This document shows positions 26,436 through 34,809 of a DNA stretch of 64,000 bases, in pieces. This DNA is from JABFSA01 sp963827515 (lineage in GTDB: Bacteria; Acidobacteriota; Vicinamibacteria; Vicinamibacterales; UBA2999). The notes under the pieces are model-generated. The model was not told where the DNA came from. It ran no database searches and worked only from the letters and a program-made list of their open reading frames with translations. The position numbers were made by a program, and so were the translations under genes. The stretch spans positions 1 through 64,000 of the forward strand of contig CAWHBF010000012.1 of assembly GCA_963827515.1 (NCBI GenBank), in the 5' to 3' direction. Each line of letters starts with the position of its first letter. Positions within the stretch are counted from its first letter, which is position 1.

Positions 26436-27284
26436 ATGGACGTGACCACCGCGGTAGAAAACGCAACAGCATCGGCCGAAGCAGCGGTGCCGGCGGTCGT
26501 GTTCGACAAGGTCTCCTTTGCCTTCGACGAGCACGTCGTTCTGCGTGATGTGAGCTTCAGTGTTCCAACGGGGAGCATGACGATGGTGCTCGGCGCAAGC
26601 GGTGCCGGGAAATCGATTCTGTTGAAGCTCATCCTCGGGCTGTTTCGACCGGACGCCGGCACCATTCTCGTCAACGGCCAGCGCGTCGATCGGATGGCCG
26701 AGCGCGATCTCCTCCGTCTGCGGGGGGACATCGGCATGGTGTTCCAGGAGATCGCTCTCTTCGATTCGCTGACGGTGGCGGAGAACGTCGGCTACCGACT
26801 ATCGGAGGAGACGAACCTGCCTGACGAGGACGTGAACCGCCGAGTTGCGGAGGTTCTGGGTTTCATCGGGCTCGGTGAGTACGAGACTCGAAAGCCTTCG
26901 GAGCTATCGGGCGGCCAGCGACGACGAGTCGCCATCGCCAGGGCCATGGCTTCCAAGCCAAGTCTCCTGCTCTTCGACGATCCGACGACCGGGCTGGACC
27001 CCGTCATCGCGACGACCGTGGACGACGAGATCGTCAAGCTGCGCGATCTGGAACAGGTCACCTCGATTTTCGTGACGCACCAGATCCGGGACGCGTTTTA
27101 CGTGGCCAGACACCACGCCGTCAGAAACGATCAACTGCAGATTGTCTCCACCGACACCGAACGTGCCAGGTTCATGGTGCTCCACGAAGGCGGGATCTAC
27201 TTCGAGGGCAGCGGAACCGAACTGCTGGCCTCGCACGACAACTACCTGCGGGAATTTCTCTTCATGACCCTGCCCCCCTGGTAG
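26436..27284 (+). CDS. MlaF-like ABC transporter ATPase
   Basis: This is the ATP-binding subunit of the MCE/Mla type, which drives phospholipid or hydrophobic-compound movement between membranes. Walker A is LGASGAGKSILLKLI, the Q-loop is GMVFQEIALFDSLTVAENVGYRL (an MlaF hallmark), the signature is ELSGGQRRRVAIARAMA, and Walker B is LLLFDDPTTGLDPV. The protein is 282 residues, with an additional C-terminal segment as in MlaF. No MlaE permease or MlaD gene is adjacent, so this is an isolated ATPase here. The next gene, a glycosyltransferase, begins seven bases after the stop. Confidence 0.85.
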   Translation: MDVTTAVENATASAEAAVPAVVFDKVSFAFDEHVVLRDVSFSVPTGSMTMVLGASGAGKSILLKLILGLFRPDAGTILVNGQRVDRMAERDLLRLRGDIGMVFQEIALFDSLTVAENVGYRLSEETNLPDEDVNRRVAEVLGFIGLGEYETRKPSELSGGQRRRVAIARAMASKPSLLLFDDPTTGLDPVIATTVDDEIVKLRDLEQVTSIFVTHQIRDAFYVARHHAVRNDQLQIVSTDTERARFMVLHEGGIYFEGSGTELLASHDNYLREFLFMTLPPW

Positions 27285-27290
27285 AACGAC

Positions 27291-28835
27291 ATGGGCGATC
27301 GCTCCATGCTCGTTCGGTCGGGCCGGTCTGACGGGTGGACCCTCCTTGCGATCCTGGGTCTTTCGGCCTGCTTCAACCTGACGAACCTCGGCTTTCCTTT
27401 CACCTTCCACGGTGACGAGCCCCTCAAGGTCCAATTCATTCAGCAGTGGACGCAAGATTTCAAGCACCCGCTGCTGATGCTCCAACTCGTGCGCGGGGGC
27501 AACCTTCTGTTCGATCTGACCAACCCGCTGGATATCGCAATCCTGGGACGTGCGCTCCTGGGGCTTTGCGCGACGGTGACGGTGTTCCTGTCGTACTTGC
27601 TGGCGCGGCGTTCGATGTCCGCCCGAGGTGCGCTCGCCGTGGCAGCCGCCGTTGCCGTCGCACCGACGCTGGTGGTCCATGCCCATTATCTGAAGGAAGA
27701 CACGATTCTGACGACGTGTCTGATAGCGTCAATCCTCTGTTTCTTCAGATTCGTCGAGCGCCTGAGTGTTCGATCGGCCGTCTGGTTGGGCCTGGCAACG
27801 GGACTCGCGTTCTCGGCGCACTACAAGGCGGTTCTGCTCGTCCCGCTGTACCTCATCGCGCCGTTCGTCGGGATGCTCGCTCCACGCGTCGATCTGGAAC
27901 ATGAAGCAACCACCCACGCGGGAAACTCCGCTCGACGTACGCGCACGTTCTATACACGTCTCGGGGTGACCGGCGCGATCGCAGGGTGCGTGTTTCTGGC
28001 CGTCAACTGGCCGCTCCTCCTGGATCCGCGGACCTTTTTGACAGGAATGCTCTTCGAAGCCGATCACGCGCAAATAGGTCACGACGTGCCGATCTGGGGT
28101 CTCGACTACTGGCTGGGATTTCACCTTCTACACAGTCTCGTGCCTGGGCTCGGAGCATTCGCGACCATCCTGGCCGTCGGCGGCCTTGGATGGGTCGTCG
28201 CGCGCTGGCGCACAGCACCAGTGCACGACCGCTGGCTCGTGATCTACGTCTTGGTCTTCTATTTCGTGCCCGAGATCTCACCGCTCAAGCCGTGGCCTGA
28301 TTTCTCGCGATACATGCTGCCGGTCGTGCCGCCGTTGCTCTATTTCGCCTGGAAGGGTACCGAGGCGGTGGCAATGCAATTTCGGAACAGCGGACCACGT
28401 GTCTCGATCTTCACGGCAGGGCTCGCGGCGCTGGTGCTGCTGCCCGCTTACATGAGCGTGCGCCTGGTATCGGGACTGGCCGACGACACCCGCACGCGAG
28501 CCGCGGAGTGGCTCGAGAGTCACCCAGGAACAGCTGTTTTCGAAAGCTACAGCGGAGAAGGCACGTCGGTCAGGTCGCTCGTGGAACGGGACGCCGCGCA
28601 GTGGCGAGCGAGGGGGGTGGACTACCTCGTCGCCAGCAGTTTCATGTACGACCGTTACAGTACCGCCGCGCGATTGCGCAATCGACGTGCGGAGATAACG
28701 GACGCGCATTACCTGGACCTGTTCATGCGTCCCTACGTGGAGTTCGCGCCCGCGTATCGCACGTTCGCCTTCAGCAACCCCGTGATTCGAATCATCGATC
28801 TGCGCGAGTCCGAGTCGCGAGAGGACACTCGGTGA
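27291..28835 (+). CDS. Membrane glycosyltransferase, GT39/ArnT-like
   Basis: The 514-residue polytopic protein has about ten hydrophobic helices. The first periplasmic loop contains FHGDEPLKV, the acidic D-E pair typical of GT-C glycosyltransferases (GT39, GT83). Such enzymes transfer sugars from a polyprenyl-phosphate donor onto proteins or lipid A on the outer face of the inner membrane. The acceptor cannot be told from sequence. It follows the MlaF-like ATPase closely, so both may concern envelope assembly. Confidence 0.75.
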   Translation: MGDRSMLVRSGRSDGWTLLAILGLSACFNLTNLGFPFTFHGDEPLKVQFIQQWTQDFKHPLLMLQLVRGGNLLFDLTNPLDIAILGRALLGLCATVTVFLSYLLARRSMSARGALAVAAAVAVAPTLVVHAHYLKEDTILTTCLIASILCFFRFVERLSVRSAVWLGLATGLAFSAHYKAVLLVPLYLIAPFVGMLAPRVDLEHEATTHAGNSARRTRTFYTRLGVTGAIAGCVFLAVNWPLLLDPRTFLTGMLFEADHAQIGHDVPIWGLDYWLGFHLLHSLVPGLGAFATILAVGGLGWVVARWRTAPVHDRWLVIYVLVFYFVPEISPLKPWPDFSRYMLPVVPPLLYFAWKGTEAVAMQFRNSGPRVSIFTAGLAALVLLPAYMSVRLVSGLADDTRTRAAEWLESHPGTAVFESYSGEGTSVRSLVERDAAQWRARGVDYLVASSFMYDRYSTAARLRNRRAEITDAHYLDLFMRPYVEFAPAYRTFAFSNPVIRIIDLRESESREDTR

Positions 28836-28879
28836 GCGCCGCGGTCGGTGGTATTCCCTCGGCCGGACAGTCGGGACCC

Positions 28880-29464
28880 ATGTCTGCATTCGGCGTGCTC
28901 CGCGCGTACCTCCAAGCCAAGGCCGCGTTCTCGGAGGAAGAGCTCACGTTCATGGAACGGCTGTTCCGTCCCGTGGCCCTGCGCGCGGGCGACGTGCTTC
29001 AACGCGCTGGTGAGGTTGCGACCCACGCCGCGTTCGTGGCCGAAGGGTGCCTCCGCAGCTACGTCATCGATGGCAAGGGCAAGGAGCACATCGTGCAGTT
29101 CGCGCCTGAGAACTGGTGGCTGTCGGACGCCGCGAGCCTCATGACGGGAACTCCGTCGCAGTATTTCATCGACGCCGTCGAAGACTCGAGCCTCCTGCTC
29201 ATCGACCCTCCCTCGCACCTGCGCATCGTCGAACAGATTCCAGGCTACGCCACCGCCTTTCAGACCGGATTGCAGAAGCACGCCGCAGCCAAGGACCTGC
29301 GGATCGTCAGCGCACTGGCCACGTCGGCCGAGGAGCGCTATCAGGAGTTCATGCGCACGTATCCATCCATTGCGCTCCGTGTCCCTCAGTGGATGCTCGC
29401 GTCGTACCTCGGCGTGTCGCCAGAGACGCTCAGCCGCGTTCGGAAAAGCCTGTCGCGGAAGTAG
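28880..29464 (+). CDS. Crp/Fnr-family transcription regulator
   Basis: A cyclic-nucleotide-binding-like beta-roll (LFRPVALRAGDVLQRAGEVATHAAFVAEGCL) is followed by a C-terminal helix-turn-helix (QWMLASYLGVSPETLSRVRKSLS). The recognition helix has ExxSR, as in FNR, which suits TTGAT-type half sites. Only one cysteine is near the N-terminal domain, so it is not an oxygen-sensing Fe-S FNR; the ligand is unknown. The ATG at 28880 is favoured; a GTG at 28832 overlapping the preceding stop is possible. Its 3' end overlaps a convergent methyltransferase gene by 79 bases. Confidence 0.8.
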   Translation: MSAFGVLRAYLQAKAAFSEEELTFMERLFRPVALRAGDVLQRAGEVATHAAFVAEGCLRSYVIDGKGKEHIVQFAPENWWLSDAASLMTGTPSQYFIDAVEDSSLLLIDPPSHLRIVEQIPGYATAFQTGLQKHAAAKDLRIVSALATSAEERYQEFMRTYPSIALRVPQWMLASYLGVSPETLSRVRKSLSRK

Positions 29465-30243
29465 CGGGCTTCGTCCATCCCGGCCTTCCTGGCCACCAGT
29501 ATCATCCTCGGTGAGATCACGTCGTCGTAGGCGCCCAGGCCATAGTCTCCATACATCCGCTCGATTACCAGACCGTGCGGAGCAAACATGCGCTCGAAGT
29601 CCTGCAGCGTGAACTTCGCGACACGTTCAACGTATTCGAGCGGCTCGGCCGTGCCGGTATCGATCGTGATCCGTTTGAAGAAGTGCCGGGCGTCGAACCA
29701 GCGCGTCAGCCGGTAGCTGACACCGTCGATGGCTTTCATCTCGTCAGAGACGATCCTCGCCTCGGCGTGCCGGGTGTTCAGATAGTCGAGCACAAGAACG
29801 CCGCCCGGGCGCAACGATCGGGCCATGTTCCGCACGACAGCCATGTGGTCGTCCGGTTCTGCAAAGTAGCCAAAGCTCGTGAAGAAGTTGAAAACACCGT
29901 CATACGCATGGCGACCGAACGGCACGCGCATGTCGTGTTGCCTGAACCGAAGGCGCTGGTGCGCGCGCTTGCTGGCTTCCCTGATGCTGCTGGCAGCCAG
30001 GTCCAGCCCAGTCACCCGGAGGCCCTTGGACGCCAGGTAGGCTGAATGGCGACCGGCGCCACATCCCAGGTCGAGCACCCGAGACCCCGGCCGGAGCCTG
30101 AGGCATTCGAGCAGCGCCTCCACGAAGCGTGCGGCTTCGTGTTCGTCTCGGCTCGCATAGAGCTTGTGGTAGTGCGGGGAATCGAACCATGACGCGAACC
30201 ATTCCGCACGCCGCGTCGTCTGAGTTGTTGTTGTCGAGATCAC
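29386..30243 (-). CDS. Class I SAM-dependent methyltransferase
   Basis: This is a cytoplasmic methyltransferase. Motif I is SRVLDLGCGAGRHSAYLA, the acidic residue after strand 2 is in VTGLDLAASSI, and later motifs include FNFFTSFGYF and LRPGGVLVLDYLN. The substrate is unknown. The GTG start at 30243 fits the typical N-terminus (TRRAEWFASWFDSPHYHKLY) and has AAAGGCGG upstream. The natural fold ends near ILVARK; about 35 further residues run antisense through the helix-turn-helix of the Crp/Fnr gene. An FNR-type box lies about 70 bases upstream of the start. Confidence 0.8.
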   Translation of the reverse strand: MISTTTTQTTRRAEWFASWFDSPHYHKLYASRDEHEAARFVEALLECLRLRPGSRVLDLGCGAGRHSAYLASKGLRVTGLDLAASSIREASKRAHQRLRFRQHDMRVPFGRHAYDGVFNFFTSFGYFAEPDDHMAVVRNMARSLRPGGVLVLDYLNTRHAEARIVSDEMKAIDGVSYRLTRWFDARHFFKRITIDTGTAEPLEYVERVAKFTLQDFERMFAPHGLVIERMYGDYGLGAYDDVISPRMILVARKAGMDEARYFRDRLFRTRLSVSGDTPRYDASIH

Positions 30244-30309
30244 TGGCCACCGCCTTTCTGCACCATCGTGCTGACCAGACAAGGCTAGTGAGCCGTGCTG
30301 CGGTGGACA

Positions 30310-30323
30310 TTGATCTAGATCAA
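30310..30323. promoter_or_regulatory. Consensus FNR/CRP-family operator
   Basis: The sequence TTGATCTAGATCAA is a perfect dyad and matches the FNR/ANR consensus TTGAT-N4-ATCAA without mismatch. It lies between the divergent methyltransferase (30243, minus) and MBL hydrolase (30468, plus) genes, 67 and 145 bases from their starts. The nearby Crp/Fnr gene has an ExxSR recognition helix compatible with it. Binding is inferred. Confidence 0.7.
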
Positions 30324-30467
30324 GAAATAACCCTGTTGGTTCGCGTAGCCGGCGGATCGTGACGAACAAACAGCGAATGATCCACAATTTGCGGACGCGG
30401 GCGCCACGCGCCAATTCTGGTTGCGCCCTCGTGGGACCATCGCTTCATCAAACGGAGATCATCAGCT

Positions 30468-31499
30468 ATGCGTTTCATCACCTGTGTCGTGCTCGCACTG
30501 TGTTCGCTCATCGGCCTCGTACCGATCGCCGAGGCCCAGCAGAAGCCACCCCAGCGGGGCATCGTCAACATTACCGGCCAGCTCTATCGCGCGCAGAACG
30601 ACAACCACTACACGGTGTTCCTGGTGACGCCAGAGGGCATCATCATGAGCGATCCGATCAACCGCGACTTCTCGCGGTGGCTCAAGGCGGAGATCGCATC
30701 GCGGTTCAAGGTGCCCGTTCGCTACGTCTTGTACACGCACAGCGACTGGGATCATGCCTCCGGCGGCGTCGTGTGGGCCGATACGGCGGAGTTCATCGGC
30801 CATAGGAACATGCTCGCGTCGCTCGCGCCGCCGGCCGGCAATCCTCCGCTACCGGCGGACGGAACGAAGATGGATGCCAATCGCAACGGGCTCGTCGAGC
30901 GGGCCGAGGCCACCGGCGCCGTGGCCCAGCGTTTCGCCCTCTTCGACTACAACCGGGACGACGTCGTGAGCGGCGCCGAAATGGCGCGTGGCTCCGTGAG
31001 TGACGTGCACATCCCGACCACGACGTATGTCGATCGGCACACGGTCACCCTCGGTGGGAAGCGGGTCACCATGATTCATCTGGGCACTGCCCATGCCGAC
31101 GATAGCTCCGTGCTGCACTTTCCAGACGAGCGCGCCGTGTTCAGTGCGGACATCCTGCAAATAAAGCGGCTGCCTGGTGGCCTAGACCCGACGGTTGGGG
31201 CGTGGATCGACGCACTGTCGCTCATCAATTCGCTCGATTTCGAGCATGCGCTGACGGGGCACGCGCTTGCCGGAACAAAGCGGGATGCAGCCGACGCGTT
31301 GCGCTACCTGGAAGACATCTCGACTGGCGTTGCCGCGGGCATCGGGGCGGGCCGCAGTCTCGCCGAGATACAGAAGACGTTGACGCTCGATGCCTACAAG
31401 GGTTTCGAGCGATGGGACACCTCGCGTGAGGCGCACATCGCCGCGGTCTACGCCTCGATCAAGGGAACACGGCCCGCGGCGGCAGCGGGGACTCGGTAA
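30468..31499 (+). CDS. Secreted MBL-fold hydrolase containing two EF-hand loops
   Basis: The leader MRFITCVVLALCSLIGLVPIAEA directs export. The MBL motif is YTHSDWDHASGG (H91, D93, D95, H96), so the usual second histidine is Asp. The third metal histidine is H209 (LGTAHADDSSVL), the bridging residue is D228 (FSADIL), and a late histidine is in ALTGHALAG. Between the first motif and H209 lie two canonical 12-residue EF-hand loops, DANRNGLVERAE (136-147) and DYNRDDVVSGAE (160-171), each with acidic or Asn ligands at 1, 3, 5 and Glu at 12. Calcium binding is therefore likely. The EF-hand pair replaces a loop near the active site and may regulate access to it. Confidence 0.8.
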   Translation: MRFITCVVLALCSLIGLVPIAEAQQKPPQRGIVNITGQLYRAQNDNHYTVFLVTPEGIIMSDPINRDFSRWLKAEIASRFKVPVRYVLYTHSDWDHASGGVVWADTAEFIGHRNMLASLAPPAGNPPLPADGTKMDANRNGLVERAEATGAVAQRFALFDYNRDDVVSGAEMARGSVSDVHIPTTTYVDRHTVTLGGKRVTMIHLGTAHADDSSVLHFPDERAVFSADILQIKRLPGGLDPTVGAWIDALSLINSLDFEHALTGHALAGTKRDAADALRYLEDISTGVAAGIGAGRSLAEIQKTLTLDAYKGFERWDTSREAHIAAVYASIKGTRPAAAAGTR

Positions 31500-31508
31500 G
31501 GGTACCAA

Positions 31509-31675
31509 CGCGCAGGTTGACCGCCTCCGCCAACGGCTACGGCGGTCCGCCAACGCGCAGCTGTAGAGCGCACGCTTTAGCGTGCGCGACGTCGTCGAGG
31601 CCGCTACGACGTCCTCGAGCGTCGCTGAGGTCCGCGTACCAACGCGCAGGCTAAAGCCTGCGCTCTAAAGCGTGC
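31509..31675. repeat. Cluster of class B palindromes between the MBL hydrolase and prpE
   Basis: It contains a direct unit with core GCGCACGCTTTAGCGTGCGC at 31563-31588 and an inverted unit with core GCGCAGGCTAAAGCCTGCGC at 31643-31667, plus degenerate pieces before and between. The two convergent genes on either side end here, so a bidirectional terminator role is possible. Confidence 0.8.
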
Positions 31676-31685
31676 GCGACGTCCT

Positions 31686-33590
31686 TCATCTCGTCTCCCG
31701 AAGCGCGGTTCTGATCTGCTCGAGGGCGCTCGGGTCCTCGATGGTCGTGAGGTCGCCTGGATCGCGGCCTTCGGCCAGCGCCTGGATCGTGCGGCGCAGG
31801 GTCTTGCCGGAACGGGTTTTGGGTAGGAGCGTCACGAAATGGACGGCTCTGGGCCGTGCGATGGCGCCGAGCTGTTTGTCCACGGTTTCCATCACCTCCT
31901 GCTCCATCGCCCTCTTGCCGACTGGCGAATCGAGGCGTGACACGTCCTTGGCTACCGCGAAGGCCAGCGGCATCTGACCCTTGATCGGATCCACGACGCC
32001 GACGACCGCACACTCGGCGATGTTCGAGTGGCTGTTGACCGCCTCCTCGATCTCCCGCGTGCCGAGACGATGGCCGGCGACGTTGATGACGTCGTCGGTA
32101 CGCCCGAGGATGAAGTAGTAGCCGTCGGCGTCACGGACGCCCCAGTCGAACGTCGAGTAGATCGGCGTCGTACCGAAGTTCGAGAAGTACGTCGCCACAT
32201 AGCGCTCGTTGTCGCCCCATATGGTGGTCATGCACCCCGGCGGAAGCGGCGGAACAATGGCAACGACCGCCTTCTCCCCCACACCCGCTTCGCCGGCGTC
32301 CGACTCGCGCAACAGCCGCAAATCGTAGCCGTAGGCCGGAAACGATGGACTGCCGTACTTGATCGGCCTCGTCTCGACGCCTGGCGTGGCGCTCAGCACC
32401 GGCCAGCCGGTTTCGGTCTGCCAATAGTGGTCGATGACCGGCCGTCCGAGACCTTCGTGAATCCAACGGTGCGTCGGTTCGTCGAGCGGCTCGCCGGCCA
32501 GGAACAAGTGCTTGAGCGAGCTCACGTCGTACATCGTCAGGTACGCCGCATCGTATTTCTTCATCACGCGGATGGCGGTGGGCGCCGAGAACATCACCGA
32601 GACCTTGTAGTCCTGCACGATCCTCCACCAGATGCCGGCGTCCGGACGAATCGGCACCCCTTCGTACAGGATGCTCGTCATGCCCGCGATGAGTGGGCCG
32701 TAGATGATGTACGAGTGCCCTACTGCCCAGCCGATGTCGGACGTGGCGAACATGGTCTCGCCTGGCTCACCGCAATAGATGTGCTTCATCGACGCGGCCA
32801 GCGCGACGGCATGACCGCCGACATCGCGCTGCACGCCCTTCGGCCGCCCTGTGGTGCCGGAGGTATAGAGGATGTAGGAAGGCTCATTTGATTCGAGCCA
32901 CACGCACTCGACGGCTGAGCCACGCGTACGGTCCGAGAGCGTCGCCCAATCCACATCCCGGTCCTTCACCAGGGGAACATCAGTATCCAGGCCACGGTTG
33001 AAGATGAGGACCTTCTCCGGCGGGAATCGAGAGAGTGCAATCGACTCATCGACGAGCGGCTTGTAGCGAACGATCTTGCCCATGCGGCTGCCGGCATCCG
33101 CGGTGATCATCAACCTGGGACGGGCATCGTCGATCCGAGCTGCGAGGCTCGCGGCCGCAAATCCACCGAACACCACCGAATGCACGGCGCCTATTCGCGC
33201 GCAGGCAAGGATCGCGAACACCGCCTCGGGTATGTTCGGCATGTAGATGACGACGCGGTCGCCAGTGGTGACGCCGAGCGCTCGCATCATCGCGGCCGCC
33301 TGGTTGACCTCGGTGTGCAGCTCCCGATAGGTGAACGACTGCGTCCTGTCGACTTCGGTGGAGATCCAGACGAGCGCGTGCTGATCGCCTCGCGCGGCGA
33401 GATGACGGTCCACGGCGTTGTGGCACAGGTTGGTCTCGCCGCCCACGAACCAACGGGCGAATGGAGGTGTCGAGTAGTCGAGCACCTCGTGGAACGGCCG
33501 ATGCCAGTCGACGAGCTGTGCCTGCTCGGTCCAGAATCCGTCGCGGTCCGAGATGGAGCGACGGTGGAAGGCCTTAAGGGTGTCGTTCAC
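31686..33590 (-). CDS. prpE: Propionyl-CoA synthetase
   Basis: This acyl-CoA synthetase activates propionate (and probably acrylate or acetate) to its CoA ester. The N-terminal region FHRRSISDRDGFWTEQ, followed by PPFARWFVGGETNLCHNAVDRH, matches PrpE rather than Acs. The AMP-binding motif is YILYTSGTTGRPKG, and the acetylation-sensitive lysine lies in PKTRSGKTLRR near the C-terminus. The GTG start at 33590 lies within a 55-base repeat shared with the leader of the cupin gene. Gene order acuI then prpE on the same strand suggests a joint three-carbon acid pathway. Confidence 0.88.
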   Translation of the reverse strand: MNDTLKAFHRRSISDRDGFWTEQAQLVDWHRPFHEVLDYSTPPFARWFVGGETNLCHNAVDRHLAARGDQHALVWISTEVDRTQSFTYRELHTEVNQAAAMMRALGVTTGDRVVIYMPNIPEAVFAILACARIGAVHSVVFGGFAAASLAARIDDARPRLMITADAGSRMGKIVRYKPLVDESIALSRFPPEKVLIFNRGLDTDVPLVKDRDVDWATLSDRTRGSAVECVWLESNEPSYILYTSGTTGRPKGVQRDVGGHAVALAASMKHIYCGEPGETMFATSDIGWAVGHSYIIYGPLIAGMTSILYEGVPIRPDAGIWWRIVQDYKVSVMFSAPTAIRVMKKYDAAYLTMYDVSSLKHLFLAGEPLDEPTHRWIHEGLGRPVIDHYWQTETGWPVLSATPGVETRPIKYGSPSFPAYGYDLRLLRESDAGEAGVGEKAVVAIVPPLPPGCMTTIWGDNERYVATYFSNFGTTPIYSTFDWGVRDADGYYFILGRTDDVINVAGHRLGTREIEEAVNSHSNIAECAVVGVVDPIKGQMPLAFAVAKDVSRLDSPVGKRAMEQEVMETVDKQLGAIARPRAVHFVTLLPKTRSGKTLRRTIQALAEGRDPGDLTTIEDPSALEQIRTALRETR

Positions 33591-33700
33591 GCTTCTGGGT
33601 TCTCACTTCTCGGTTCGTGTTCAAGTTCGGTTCAGCGGTTCAGCGGTTCGCGGTTCGAGGTTCGCGGTTCGGTGGTTCGATGGTTCTGGTTCGGCGTGGT
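33580..33700. repeat. GTTC-rich leader repeat, copy 1
   Basis: The first 55 bases (33580-33634) match 36831-36885 at 53 positions; the rest is a degenerate GGTTCGCGGTTC-type array. The element covers the start codon and first codons of prpE (its GTG AAC GAC is part of the repeat) and the region upstream of it. Confidence 0.75.
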
Positions 33701-33706
33701 TACCAA

Positions 33707-33782
33707 CGCGCAGGCTGAAGCCTGCGCTCTACAACTGATATGCACAACGGCCCGCTGTAGAGCGCACGCTTTAGCGTGCGCG
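33707..33782. repeat. Pair of class B palindromes facing each other
   Basis: An inverted unit with core GCGCAGGCTGAAGCCTGCGC (33707-33732) and a direct unit with core GCGCACGCTTTAGCGTGCGC (33757-33782) lie between acuI and prpE. The two units have opposite flank orientation (CTCTAC and GTAGAG). Confidence 0.85.
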
Positions 33783-33813
33783 CCGTCCTACACGCGCGTC
33801 TCATGCTCGCCGT

Positions 33814-34809
33814 TCATCGGTTCACGTCCACAACCACTCGGCGTGCGATTCGCGCTTGGATGAAATCGTCGAAGACGCCGGGGAGTTCAGCAAACGGGAT
33901 CGTTCGACACATCTGGTCGAGCAAGGGCGGCTTCAGATCGGTGGCGAGCCGCCGCCACACCGTGGCGCGCATTGCCGGCGTCGCACTGTCGGACGAATTG
34001 ATGCCGAGCAGGCTGACTCCCCGCAAGATGAATGGCAGCACCGTGGTGTGCAGGTTCGCACTCTGCGCAAGTCCCATCGAGGCAATCACGCCGCGGATTT
34101 TCATGGTGCTCGCCATCCAGGCGAGCACCTCGCCGCCAAGCGTGTCCACCGCGCCGGCCCACGTGGACTTGCCGAGCGGCCGGATAGTCGTCAGATCGAG
34201 CGACGAGCGATGCATGACCTCCTTCGCTCCTAACCGATGGAGCCAGTCGGCCTCTTGCGGCTTGCCGGTCAACGCGACGACGTGATACCCCAGCTTCGCG
34301 AGCGCCGCGACTGCGATCGAGCCGACGCCGCCGGTGGCCCCGCTCACAATCACGGGTCCGGCCCCTGTCTCGAGCCCGTTCTCCTCCATACGCACGATGG
34401 CCATACCCGCCGTGAAGCCGGCCGTGCCGAGCGCCATGGCCTCCCAGAGCGACAGGTCCTGAGGCAGCTTCGTGAGCCACTCTCCCGGTACGCGGGCGTA
34501 CTGGGCATAGCCGCCGTCGTGCGCCACCCCGAGTTCGAAGCCCGCGGCGCACACCTCGTCGCCCTTCACAAATGATGGATAGGTGGACGACACGACCGTC
34601 CCCGCGAGATCGATGCCGCCGATGCAGGATGGCCGGCGCAGAATCCGTCCCTTGCCAGTCGCGGCGAGTGCGTCCTTGTAGTTCACATCCGAGTACGCGA
34701 CGCGGACGACGACGTCCCCCGGGTCGAGATCATCGAGGGTGCACTCGACAAATCTTGCTCGGACTGTCTGATCGGCCTCCGTGAGCCTGTATGCCCTGAA
34801 CGGTTCCAT
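33814..34809 (-). CDS. acuI: Acrylyl-CoA reductase (NADPH), YhdH/AcuI family
   Basis: This medium-chain dehydrogenase reduces acryloyl-CoA to propionyl-CoA. Diagnostic stretches are AYSDVNYKDALAATGKGRIL, PSCIGGIDLAGTV, GTAGFTAGMAIVRMEENG, the Rossmann motif VSGATGGVGSIAV, and GINSSDSATPAMRATVWRRL, which agree with AcuI/YhdH rather than crotonyl-CoA reductases. It lies upstream of prpE on the same strand with repeats between them. Together they could use or detoxify acrylate and 3-hydroxypropionate, but that is inference. Confidence 0.87.
   Translation of the reverse strand: MEPFRAYRLTEADQTVRARFVECTLDDLDPGDVVVRVAYSDVNYKDALAATGKGRILRRPSCIGGIDLAGTVVSSTYPSFVKGDEVCAAGFELGVAHDGGYAQYARVPGEWLTKLPQDLSLWEAMALGTAGFTAGMAIVRMEENGLETGAGPVIVSGATGGVGSIAVAALAKLGYHVVALTGKPQEADWLHRLGAKEVMHRSSLDLTTIRPLGKSTWAGAVDTLGGEVLAWMASTMKIRGVIASMGLAQSANLHTTVLPFILRGVSLLGINSSDSATPAMRATVWRRLATDLKPPLLDQMCRTIPFAELPGVFDDFIQARIARRVVVDVNR

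Noticed and set aside
31686..33590. Acetyl-CoA synthetase as an alternative name for prpE
   Set aside because: The N-terminal PPFARWF...TNLCHNAVDRH pattern fits PrpE better.
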